Source: a bacterium HR27
Lineage (GTDB): Bacteria; Chloroflexota; Chloroflexia; Thermomicrobiales; Thermomicrobiaceae
Direction: 5' to 3'
Assembly (NCBI GenBank): GCA_002898975.1
Contig: BEID01000019.1
Location: 1 to 10,054 of the forward strand
Length of the DNA: 10,054 nt
Shown one piece after another: positions 1-6,132 of the stretch; the stretch's first letter is position 1, and every line of letters starts with the position of its first letter. The notes under the pieces are model-generated. The model was not told where the DNA came from. It was given only the letters and a program-made list of their open reading frames with translations, and ran no database searches. A program made the position numbers and the translations under genes.

Positions 1-1548
1 TTGCGCCACGTAGCGGCCGATCCGCGACAGCACCTGCCGCACTTGCTCGGTCTCCTGCCGGGCCGTCTCCCAGATCTCCCGCTGCGCGTCGAAGCAGAGC
101 CGCTTGACCCACTTCCAGAAGTAGGTGAGGAGCGTCCCGGACTCGTACAAGCGCACGTGGTGCGCATTGGGGAGGAGGTAGAGCGCGTATTCGGCCGGCA
201 CCCCGGCATCGAGCAGCCGGTTCTTCGTCTCCCAGAGCGTCCGGATCGTCGCCCAGTACTCCTCCAGCGCTTCCGGTACCCGCGCGATGTCCTCCGGCAC
301 GATCACGTCCGGCTCCTCGCGCAGGTGCGCCAGCAACACCGGGCCGGAACGCAACGTGCCGCGATGGCGCTGGTTCTGCGCATCCTCCGCGCCGCTGATC
401 CGCTTCTGGAACGTGAAGGAGACGTGGTTGAGCGTCTGCATCAGTTTCGAGTGCATCGCCAGGTACAGCGGGTGGCCGAGATAGTGGTTGCGCGCCGGGT
501 CGAGCACGAGCGCGATCGCCGTGTCGTCGTCGAGCTCGCTGCGCGACCGCCCGAGCACAGTGCGCACCGCATCGGCCAGCACCCGTTCGGCATCCGGGGT
601 ATGCGCGACCAGTCGCGAGTGATATGGCCCGAGCGCCGCGTCGAACTCCCGGAAGAACGCCTCGCTCGCCGAGCGCTCCACCGCCTCGCTGAACTCCCCT
701 AACGCCCGGTATTCGAGCGTCGCTTCGAGCTCGAGCACGTGCGGGTCGAGCGGATGCCCCGGTGCACCGAGGAAGTTGGGGTCGACCGCCAGCACCTCCT
801 CGACCATCCGGTTCACGACGTAGCGCACCTCGTGCGGGACGTCCAGCTGGTTCGCCAGCGCGTAGTATCGAAGCAACGTGAGGGCGTTGATCGTGTGATA
901 CAGGTGAGCCGGCGTGGCGAGCGGGAGCACGTAGCGCGCGACCTCCTGGGCCCGGCGCTGGATGGCCGTCTGCACGCGTTGCTGCACATCGGGGCGCTGG
1001 CTCCGCGCCCGCGCGGGGAAGATCGCCGCGTAGCGGGCAGCGATATCCGGCGTGAGGAGCTCGACCAGACGCCGGTACCCCGTGAGCGCCCGCTCCATCG
1101 CTGCCCGGTAGAGCTCCGCGAGCGGCTCGGGCAGGTCCGGCGTCACCATGGTCGCACCGGTCACCTCGCGATAGCGCTGCGAGACCTGCTCGGAGTTGTA
1201 GAACGGGTGGTGATGGAAGAACGACCAGATCGCCAGTCGCGAGACACCGTCGAGCACGAAGACGAAGTGCGCGTGCTGGAACGTCGTGTGATGCCCGGCT
1301 GCGAAGAGGTCCGGGTAGAGCGCCGCTGCGCGCTCCCGGCGGGCAGTGCGAGCGGCGTCGCCGTTGCCGGTGAACAGCTCGAGCACCCGCTCGACCGAGG
1401 CGGGCCGGGCCCCATAACACGACCAGGCCGCGGCGACGGTGAGCGCGAAGGGATGTTCCGCCGATTCGCTCCGCACCAGTCGGACGACTGGTGGTGGCGA
1501 CTGGAAGGGAAACTCGACCTCGCGTGACCGTGCCGGCACCGTCGCCAT
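1..1548 (-). CDS. thyX: Two-domain ThyX-like (FAD-dependent thymidylate synthase family) protein, 3' end cut
   Basis: The frame is open for 516 codons from ATG at 1548 to the left edge, with no stop seen, so the C-terminus is missing. Ordinary ThyX has about 220-250 residues; this protein contains two copies of the fold. Half 1 has HHTTFQHAHF (86-95), GVSR (101-104), then HHP (113-115) where ThyX has RHR, followed after seven residues by S123, R125 and Y126 (SQRY). Half 2 has NHVSFTFQKRIS (374-385) and an intact RHR (394-396), but V404 replaces the signature serine. Late helices resembling the substrate-binding end of ThyX occur in both: NALTLL (221-226) and FDAQREIW (486-493), the latter keeping R483. 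ThyX makes dTMP from dUMP using FAD, NADPH and methylene-tetrahydrofolate in the cytoplasm. Whether this diverged tandem form is active is unknown. A GAGGGG ribosome site lies just upstream of the start. Family membership is secure; catalysis is not. Confidence 0.85.
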   Translation of the reverse strand, partial: MATVPARSREVEFPFQSPPPVVRLVRSESAEHPFALTVAAAWSCYGARPASVERVLELFTGNGDAARTARRERAAALYPDLFAAGHHTTFQHAHFVFVLDGVSRLAIWSFFHHHPFYNSEQVSQRYREVTGATMVTPDLPEPLAELYRAAMERALTGYRRLVELLTPDIAARYAAIFPARARSQRPDVQQRVQTAIQRRAQEVARYVLPLATPAHLYHTINALTLLRYYALANQLDVPHEVRYVVNRMVEEVLAVDPNFLGAPGHPLDPHVLELEATLEYRALGEFSEAVERSASEAFFREFDAALGPYHSRLVAHTPDAERVLADAVRTVLGRSRSELDDDTAIALVLDPARNHYLGHPLYLAMHSKLMQTLNHVSFTFQKRISGAEDAQNQRHRGTLRSGPVLLAHLREEPDVIVPEDIARVPEALEEYWATIRTLWETKNRLLDAGVPAEYALYLLPNAHHVRLYESGTLLTYFWKWVKRLCFDAQREIWETARQETEQVRQVLSRIGRYVAQ

Positions 1549-1577
1549 CGCCGCCCCCTCTCGCGCTGCTGCTCCGA

Positions 1578-1585
1578 GTGTACGT
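1578..1585. promoter_or_regulatory. Second copy of the operator half (GTGTACGT)
   Basis: GTGTACGT repeats the first eight bases of the palindrome at 1610, with start-to-start spacing of 32 bp, close to three helical turns. It lies in the presumed untranslated leader of the ThyX-like gene. It could be a second, weaker operator for the same factor. An 8-bp match is short, so confidence is limited. Confidence 0.3.
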
Positions 1586-1598
1586 CCAGCTCACCCTC

Positions 1599-1627
1599 AG
1601 CGTAGCACAGTGTACGTACACCTGCAA
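1599..1627 (-). promoter_or_regulatory. Promoter of the ThyX-like gene
   Basis: Read on the minus strand, TTGCAG (1627-1622) is followed by exactly 17 bases and then TACGCT (1604-1599), a good match to a sigma70/sigmaA promoter. Transcription would start near 1592, giving a leader of about 45 nt before the ATG at 1548. The position and orientation fit the ThyX-like gene and nothing else nearby. Confidence 0.65.
1610..1621. promoter_or_regulatory. Perfect 12-bp palindrome inside the promoter spacer (operator candidate)
   Basis: GTGTACGTACAC is a perfect palindrome that fills 12 of the 17 spacer bases, directly abutting the -35 box. A protein bound here would cover the promoter, so repression is the natural guess. 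The cognate regulator is not identified; no regulator for it is encoded in this window, unless the IclR protein also acts here. Confidence 0.5.
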
Positions 1628-1758
1628 GGGTAACGAACGGGGCCGGTCCGGGCAGTGGCTGGAGCAAGCACGCCTGCACCTCCGGTGGCGCACGGACACC
1701 CATGACGGACCGATGGACAGGGAGGGTTCTGCCGCTGCCGCTGCACGACCGCTGGAGA

Positions 1759-1776
1759 GGTCACGCGCGCCTGACC
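1759..1776. repeat. Palindrome family copy 1
   Basis: GGTCACGCGCGCCTGACC is palindromic except for one mismatched pair in the arms. It shares the GGTCA...TGACC outer arms with the copies at 1930 and 1954. Confidence 0.45.
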
Positions 1777-1846
1777 CGGCGGGGCTGAGCGACACGGGGA
1801 TCGATACCGTTCCGGCGCTTCCGGCGCAGTCGGGCCACGCACGCGT

Positions 1847-1861
1847 CGCCCCTACAGGGCG
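1847..1861. repeat. Small hairpin CGCCC-CTACA-GGGCG
   Basis: Five-base-pair arms (1847-1851 and 1857-1861) enclose CTACA. The CCCCTAC motif recurs in related form near 1922-1930 (CCCCGTAGGGG) and 2276-2284 (CTCGCCCTA), beside other palindrome copies, so it may belong to the same repeat family. Confidence 0.3.
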
Positions 1862-1929
1862 TGGTCGGTTACCGGCGGCCGCCTGCCTGTCGTCCACCGT
1901 TGTCCGATCGACCACCGCCGTCCCCGTAG

Positions 1930-1949
1930 GGGTCAGGCGTGCCTGACCC
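1930..1949. repeat. Palindrome family copy 2 (perfect 9-bp arms)
   Basis: GGGTCAGGC and GCCTGACCC flank a central GT. It is the most regular member of the family. The left side is preceded by CCCCGTAGG, a motif that also neighbours other copies. Confidence 0.55.
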
Positions 1950-1953
1950 GTCC

Positions 1954-1973
1954 GGGTCACGCGTGCCTGACCT
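1954..1973. repeat. Palindrome family copy 3
   Basis: The core GGTCACGCGTGCCTGACC has arms matching except for one pair. It lies four bases after copy 2 in the same orientation, so the two form a near-tandem pair with repeat spacing of 24 bp. Confidence 0.5.
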
Positions 1974-2012
1974 GGACGGCCCGGAAGGGCAGGGAATCGA
2001 ACCATGGATCAT

Positions 2013-2033
2013 ATCCGCGCCTGCGGCGTGGAT
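2013..2033. repeat. 9-bp-stem hairpin, copy A
   Basis: ATCCGCGCC (2013-2021) and GGCGTGGAT (2025-2033) pair with one G-T wobble around a TGC loop. It is closely related to the hairpin at 2243-2263, which has the same CCGCGCC/GGCG core and a three-base loop. Confidence 0.45.
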
Positions 2034-2054
2034 CGGCGCGGCTGGGCGAGGGAA

Positions 2055-2127
2055 CCCCTCACCCCCCGGCCCCCTCTCCCGCACCGTGCGGGAGAGGGGG
2101 TGCCGCGGTAGCGGCGGGGGTGAGGGG
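2055..2127. repeat. Compound extragenic palindrome, 73 bp
   Basis: Two nested perfect inverted repeats share a centre. The outer 12-bp arms lie at 2055-2066 and 2116-2127 (CCCCTCACCCCC and its complement). The inner 14-bp arms lie at 2070-2083 and 2087-2100 (CCCCCTCTCCCGCA and its complement) around the loop CCG. The stem is very stable, but no T-run follows on either side, so an intrinsic terminator is not supported. Repeats of this CCCTCACCCC/CCCTCTCCC style are common dispersed extragenic elements in GC-rich bacteria. A role in chromosome structure, RNA stability or simple persistence cannot be separated here. Confidence 0.7.
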
Positions 2128-2242
2128 GGCCCATAGGCGATACACGCCGCACTTCTACAGGCGAAACGAGGAGAGAGGGTGGCGAGCGCGCGAGCCGGGG
2201 ATGAGGGGTGTGCGACAGCGTGCGGAAACGTGGGCGGTCGAT

Positions 2243-2263
2243 TGCCGCGCCTACGGCGCGGCA
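2243..2263. repeat. 9-bp-stem hairpin, copy B
   Basis: TGCCGCGCC (2243-2251) and GGCGCGGCA (2255-2263) are perfectly complementary around the loop TAC. It matches the hairpin at 2013-2033 in core and layout. Confidence 0.5.
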
Positions 2264-2267
2264 GGAT

Positions 2268-2279
2268 GAGGCATGCCTC
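2268..2279. repeat. Palindrome family copy 4
   Basis: GAGGCATGCCTC is a perfect 12-bp palindrome with the GGC-AT-GCC centre of the family. The flanking pair of bases differs from other copies but still pairs. It is followed by GCCCTAC, like the CCCCTAC motif beside other copies. Confidence 0.4.
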
Positions 2280-2351
2280 GCCCTACGGAACGGTCGACTA
2301 TGCACTGACCGGAATCGATCATCGGTCACAGTCGCCGCAAAGCCACGCAGT

Positions 2352-2369
2352 GGTCGGGCGTGCCCGACC
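2352..2369. repeat. Palindrome family copy 5
   Basis: GGTCGGGC and GCCCGACC pair perfectly around GT. Relative to copy 2 one position changed in both arms (A to G on the left, T to C on the right), keeping the pairing. A small GAAA-loop hairpin (CGGCGC...GCGCCG, 2373-2388) follows. Confidence 0.5.
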
Positions 2370-2488
2370 CTCCGGCGCGAAAGCGCCGACAGGGCCCGAC
2401 GGATGATGCTGCACCGGACGGTACGGATAGGCCGGATACCGCCTCGCCCACGGACGCGGTGCAGCACGAAGCGCCGCCCAAGCGGGAC

Positions 2489-2517
2489 TTGACAGGCAGC
2501 CCGGACCACCGTACGAT
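2489..2517 (+). promoter_or_regulatory. Promoter of the sugar operon
   Basis: A perfect -35 box TTGACA (2489-2494), a 17-base spacer and TACGAT (2512-2517) form a near-consensus sigma70/sigmaA promoter. Transcription should start near 2524, giving a leader of about 54 nt before the IclR gene. All eight plus-strand genes downstream are packed tightly enough to be read from it. Confidence 0.75.
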
Positions 2518-2525
2518 GAGGGTGA

Positions 2526-2553
2526 TTCGAGAAGGCGAACAGTATTCAGTATT
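2526..2553. promoter_or_regulatory. Possible operator at the operon start
   Basis: TTCG (2526-2529) and CGAA (2536-2539) form a short inverted repeat just after the predicted transcription start, followed by a direct repeat AGTATT-C-AGTATT (2541-2553). The stretch is notably A/T-rich for this window. IclR-family regulators often bind such promoter-proximal sites and control their own operon, but no recognised consensus is matched. Confidence 0.25.
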
Positions 2554-2577
2554 TGGAACATCACGAGGAGCCACAGG

Positions 2578-3399
2578 ATGGCTGCACATTCGCCAGCGGT
2601 TTCCCGAGCGGTCGCTGCGCTCGATGCACTGGCGCGCGCGAGCGATGGGCTGACGCTCAGCGAACTCGCTCGCGAGACCGGTGAGCCGAAGAGCACGCTC
2701 CATGCGATCCTGGCCACGCTGGTCGAGGCTGGCTTGCTGGTGCGGGACGGAGCGACGAAGCGGTATCGCCTCGGGCCGCATCTCCTCGCGGTGGCTGGCG
2801 CCTATGCGCGGCAGAGTGACCTCCTGCGCGCGTTCGGCGAGGTTGCCCGGCCGCTCGCTCGCGAGCTCGGCGAGACGATCCAGCTCGCGATCCTGCAGGG
2901 GCGCGACGTGCTCTACGTCGGCAAGCAAGAAGGTACGCAGTGGGTCTGGCTGGCTTCGGAGGTGGGGACGCGCCTTCCTGCCCATGCGACCTCGCTCGGC
3001 AAGTGTCTGCTCGCCTGGCTTCCGCCCGAGGAGCTCGAGCGCTTGCTCGCTGCCGGGCCGCTCGTTGCGCTGACGCCACGCACGATCACCGACCCCGACA
3101 TCTTGCGAGCCGAACTCGCCCAGGTGCGCGAGCGCGGCTACGCCATCGACCGTGGTGAAACGCTCCCCGACGTCTGGTGTTTCGGCGCTCCGGTGCGGGA
3201 TGCCCAGGGAGCCGTCGTCGCGGCGCTCAGTATCTCGGTGCCGGTCACGCGGATCGCGCCGGAGCGGATCGACGAGCTGATCGCGGCAGCCCGGTGGGCA
3301 GCGACGGAGCTGTCGCTTCGCCTCGGGTACTGCGACATGGTAACGGCAGAGGGCGAAGAGGTGATCGAGGACGTGCAGAGGAGGAGGGTTGCGCCATGA
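2578..3399 (+). CDS. IclR-family transcriptional regulator
   Basis: The 273-residue protein has an N-terminal winged helix-turn-helix (about 8-65; TLSELARETGEPKSTLHAIL at 26-45 holds the recognition helix), then a C-terminal effector-binding domain (about 75-255) with the family's typical HATSLGKCLLAW segment. IclR proteins bind DNA as dimers or tetramers and respond to a small molecule through the C-terminal domain; here a sugar or a catabolic intermediate is likely. The ATG at 2578 follows GAGGAG (2565-2570) at 7 bases. It is the first gene after the operon promoter and overlaps the binding-protein gene by 4 nt (ATGA), so it probably controls its own transcript. Repressor versus activator cannot be decided. 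The last about 20 residues form a charged tail. Confidence 0.93.
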   Translation: MAAHSPAVSRAVAALDALARASDGLTLSELARETGEPKSTLHAILATLVEAGLLVRDGATKRYRLGPHLLAVAGAYARQSDLLRAFGEVARPLARELGETIQLAILQGRDVLYVGKQEGTQWVWLASEVGTRLPAHATSLGKCLLAWLPPEELERLLAAGPLVALTPRTITDPDILRAELAQVRERGYAIDRGETLPDVWCFGAPVRDAQGAVVAALSISVPVTRIAPERIDELIAAARWAATELSLRLGYCDMVTAEGEEVIEDVQRRRVAP

Positions 3400-4928
3400 G
3401 GATGCTCTCGCGCCGGCGGTTTCTGAGCGTCGCAGCGCTCACCGGGTCAGCGTTGCTCGCTGCCTGCCGCGGTGGCCAGCAGGCGACGCCAACACCGGTA
3501 ACGACCGGCGGAACAGCCGGTGCCGGCCAGCGCTTCGACGGTGTCGAGGTCAACGTGATCACCTTCACCGGGCCGCAGATCGCCGAGCCGCTCCAGCGCC
3601 GTGCACCGGAGTTCCAGCAGCTGACCGGTGCCAAGATCAACGTCATCACGGTGCCGTTCGCTGACCTCTACCAGAAGATTCTGACCGATATTACGACTGG
3701 CACGAATAGCTATCATGTCCTGGTCTTCTCGCCACAGTGGATGGCAGACTTCGTCGAGCCGGGTTATCTGGAAGACCTCACGCCCCGGGTCGAAGCTGAC
3801 CCTGCTTTGCAGTGGGACGATATCGCTCCCTTCTTCCGCAATTTCAGCGCGCTCTACAACGGTCGCATCTATACGATTCCCCTCGACGGCGACTTCCAGA
3901 TGGTCTACTACCGCACTGACCTCCTGGAGGCCGAAGGCTTGAAGCCGCCAGAAACCTGGGAAGACTATCTGGCCATCGCCCAGCACTTCCACGGCAAGGA
4001 CCTCAATGGTGACGGTGTGCCCGACTTCGGCTCCGGCATCGCCAAGCGGCGCGGTGCGCAGAGCTACTGGATGTTCTGGTCGATCGCCGCGTCGTTCCTG
4101 CAGAGCCAGGGTACGCAGCAAGGCGCGTTCTTCGACGTCGACACTATGGAACCGCTGACGAACAACGAAGCGTTCGCTCGCGCACTGGAGATCTACAAGG
4201 AGACCGGGCAGTACGGGCCGCCGGACGAGCTGAACTGGGACGTCGGTGACAGTCGCTCGGCCTTCGTGACCGGGCGCTGCGCGCTTACGATCGACTGGGG
4301 CGATATCGGCACGCTGGCGATCGATCCGGAACAGTCGAAGGTGAAGGACAAGGTCGGCGCCATCATCCTGCCCGGTACCAAGGAAGTGCTCGATCGCAGC
4401 GCGGGCAAGCTGGTCGCCTGCGATGCGAATACCTGCCCGCATGCCATCAACGGCGTCAATCACGCACCGTACGCTGCCTACGGTGGCTGGTCGGGGGCGA
4501 TCAACAAGAACGCGCCAGCCAAGGTCAAGGACGCAGGCTACGCGTTCCTCTCCTATATGAGCCAGCCCGCTCAAGCGAACGTCGACGTCACGATCGGGAA
4601 GACCGGTTTCAACCCCTACCGGATCTCGCAGTTCGAGAACATCGATCTCTGGGTCAAGGCCGGGATGAGCGAGCAGGCTGCCCGCAATTACCTCGGCGCT
4701 ATCAAGGACAGTCTCAACAGCCCGAACATGGTGCTCGATCTCCGCATTCCCGGTACCCAGCGCTATCAGGGCGTCGTGCTGGATACGGTGCTCTCGCGCT
4801 ATCTCGCCGGCGAGCTGACGACCAAGCAAGCGATGGAGGAGCTGACCAAAGGGTGGAACGAGATCACCGACGAACTCGGTCGCGAGAAGCAGAAGCAGGC
4901 CTACCGGGCGAGCTTGAGCATCCGCTAG
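3396..4928 (+). CDS. ABC transporter sugar-binding lipoprotein (family 1 solute-binding protein)
   Basis: This protein of 510 residues should capture a sugar outside the membrane and deliver it to the two permeases that follow. The N-terminus carries a twin-arginine motif (SRRRFL, 5-10), a hydrophobic stretch and a lipobox LAAC with Cys24, indicating Tat export and lipid anchoring. A Pro/Thr/Gly-rich linker (about 29-43) precedes the mature domain. An EF-hand-like loop, D202-x-N204-x-D206-G-x-x-D210, probably binds calcium, and Cys342 and Cys347 may form a disulfide. At 510 residues it is longer than classical maltose-binding types. The ATG at 3396 overlaps the regulator's stop and has AGGAGG just upstream; the in-frame ATG at 3402 is possible but would still retain the Tat motif. 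The specific ligand cannot be read from sequence; operon context favours a deoxyhexose. Confidence 0.93.
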   Translation: MRMLSRRRFLSVAALTGSALLAACRGGQQATPTPVTTGGTAGAGQRFDGVEVNVITFTGPQIAEPLQRRAPEFQQLTGAKINVITVPFADLYQKILTDITTGTNSYHVLVFSPQWMADFVEPGYLEDLTPRVEADPALQWDDIAPFFRNFSALYNGRIYTIPLDGDFQMVYYRTDLLEAEGLKPPETWEDYLAIAQHFHGKDLNGDGVPDFGSGIAKRRGAQSYWMFWSIAASFLQSQGTQQGAFFDVDTMEPLTNNEAFARALEIYKETGQYGPPDELNWDVGDSRSAFVTGRCALTIDWGDIGTLAIDPEQSKVKDKVGAIILPGTKEVLDRSAGKLVACDANTCPHAINGVNHAPYAAYGGWSGAINKNAPAKVKDAGYAFLSYMSQPAQANVDVTIGKTGFNPYRISQFENIDLWVKAGMSEQAARNYLGAIKDSLNSPNMVLDLRIPGTQRYQGVVLDTVLSRYLAGELTTKQAMEELTKGWNEITDELGREKQKQAYRASLSIR

Positions 4929-4941
4929 GAAAGGGTCAGCT

Positions 4942-6120
4942 GTGCGCGAAACGCGACCTGTCGAGACGACACCCGCGCGTGGGGATGCGGTGGCGCCATC
5001 GGCCCACCGCATCCCCCTCACCTGTGACCGCCTGGTGACCTGGGCCGATCGTCAGGCGGGGACGGTGCTCGTGCTCCCGGCCGTCCTAGTGATTCTCGCG
5101 CTCTCGATCTTCCCGCTGCTCTTCTCGCTCTACCTCTCGCTGGCGCGCTTCCAGCCGGTCGCCGGTGGTTTCCGCTTCCAGTTCGTGGGGCTGCTCAACT
5201 ACCGCAAGCTGTTCGTCGGCTCGGAACAGGAGCACTTCCTCGGTCGGCTGGGCAGTCTCGGGCTCTTCGGTTGGGTCGTTCTCGTCGCACTCGCTGCGCT
5301 CTTCGCCGTTTTGCTCTGGCGTTCGCTCCGGGCCGAGCCGGTCACGCCCCTCCGTCTCCTCGGGCACGGCATCGTCGCGGTCGCCGGGTTGGCCGCGCTC
5401 TGGCTCGCCGTCGGGACGATCGCCAGCGGCGGTCGGCCCGGGACACTGGTCGTGACCTGGGTCTATGTCTTCGGCGGCGTCGCTCTCCAGTTCCTGATCG
5501 GGTTGCTGCTGGCTGTCCTCTGTGCCCAGCAACTGCCTGGTCGCCGCTTCTTCCGCGTCGTCTTTCTCCTCCCGATGATGATCACCCCGGTCGGCGTCGC
5601 CTATACGTTCCGGATGCTCACCGATACCGGCAAGGGGCCGTTCGCGCCGGTCGCCAACTGGCTCGGGTACGCGAACGTGAGCTGGGTGAACGATCCCTGG
5701 GGTGCGCGGATCGCGGTGATGATCGGCGATCTGTGGCAGTGGACGCCCTTCATGTTCATCGTGCTCCTGGCTGCACTCGAGAGTCAGTCGCCCGAGCCAG
5801 TTGAGGCAGCGATCGTCGACGGTGCCAGCCGCTGGCAGATCTTCTGGCACATCACGCTGCCGCAGATCGCTCCGGTGGCCAGCACGGTGGTGCTCATCCG
5901 CCTCATAGAGGCGTTCAAGATCTTCGATATGCCCAACGTGCTCACCGGCGGTGGGCCCGGCACGGCGACCGAATCGCTCACGCTCCATGCCTACGTGCTC
6001 TGGCGCTCGCTCGACTACGGCACCTCAGCTGCCGTGGCCTATTCGCTCCTGTTCGTCGTCACGTTCGTCGGCATCGCCTACGTGCGCTTGCTCCACCGTC
6101 GCGTGACGACGCTGGGTTGA
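4942..6120 (+). CDS. ABC sugar transporter permease (MalF/UgpA type) with extra helices
   Basis: The membrane subunit forms half of the transport channel in the cytoplasmic membrane. It has 392 residues, against roughly 290-320 usually. The core helices fall near 41-66, 169-195, 205-223, 257-278, 311-328 and 365-383. The EAA loop that docks the ATPase is at 288-307 (EAA at 288-290, G294, ending LP). Between the first two core helices lies an insertion with two additional hydrophobic segments, about 104-126 and 139-160, suggesting eight helices. The GTG start at 4942 is supported by AGGAAAGGG (4927-4935) 6 bases upstream and lies 13 bases after the binding-protein stop. A strong hairpin occupies codons 14-25. 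Downstream GTG at 5035 is an alternative start but lacks a ribosome site. Confidence 0.92.
   Translation: MRETRPVETTPARGDAVAPSAHRIPLTCDRLVTWADRQAGTVLVLPAVLVILALSIFPLLFSLYLSLARFQPVAGGFRFQFVGLLNYRKLFVGSEQEHFLGRLGSLGLFGWVVLVALAALFAVLLWRSLRAEPVTPLRLLGHGIVAVAGLAALWLAVGTIASGGRPGTLVVTWVYVFGGVALQFLIGLLLAVLCAQQLPGRRFFRVVFLLPMMITPVGVAYTFRMLTDTGKGPFAPVANWLGYANVSWVNDPWGARIAVMIGDLWQWTPFMFIVLLAALESQSPEPVEAAIVDGASRWQIFWHITLPQIAPVASTVVLIRLIEAFKIFDMPNVLTGGGPGTATESLTLHAYVLWRSLDYGTSAAVAYSLLFVVTFVGIAYVRLLHRRVTTLG
4981..5016 (+). other. Strong mRNA hairpin at the 5' end of the first permease gene
   Basis: Perfect 13-bp arms lie at 4981-4993 and 5004-5016 (GGGGATGCGGTGG and complement). Inside, GCC (4995-4997) pairs with GGC (5001-5003) around ATC, with C4994 bulged. 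It starts 53 bases after the binding-protein stop codon. No T-run follows, so it is not an intrinsic terminator. Hairpins after binding-protein genes, as in malE-malF, can protect the upstream message from 3' decay; this one is unusual in lying within coding sequence. Confidence 0.6.
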
Positions 6121-6132
6121 GGGAGGACCGGT

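Larger units (their letters stand above)
1628..2488. other. Gene-free divergent spacer rich in palindromes
   Basis: Between the two outward promoters there are about 860 bases in which I find no credible gene. Open frames here lack a ribosome site and show low-complexity, Arg/Pro/Gly-rich translations without family features. The region instead holds several palindromes and hairpins listed separately, plus a tandem TTCCGGCGC pair (1810-1827). No tRNA, rRNA, CRISPR array or insertion-sequence terminal repeats were recognised. Confidence 0.6.

Noticed and set aside
1..1527. Long plus-strand open frames opposite the ThyX-like gene
   Set aside because: They share codon boundaries with the minus-strand frame, are Arg/Val/Glu-rich and match no family, whereas the minus strand shows clear ThyX motifs. 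They are antisense artefacts of high GC.
1990..2005. tRNA T-arm-like GGTTCGATTCC on the minus strand
   Set aside because: The surrounding bases do not form an acceptor stem, D arm or anticodon arm at the right distances, and the T stem has a mismatch.
2055..2127. Intrinsic terminator
   Set aside because: The stem is strong, but no T-run follows on either strand and no gene ends nearby.
2009..2509. Open frames in the divergent spacer as possible genes
   Set aside because: They cross the palindromes and the operon promoter, lack ribosome sites, and give Arg/Pro/Ser-rich products without family resemblance.
3177..3395. Upstream start for the binding-protein gene
   Set aside because: The extension lies within the regulator gene and would bury the Tat signal and lipobox internally. 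The ATG at 3396 has a ribosome site and places the signal at the N-terminus.
3447..5021. 524-codon minus-strand open frame
   Set aside because: It is antisense to the binding-protein gene, which has a Tat signal, a lipobox and family features. The minus product has no recognisable domains.
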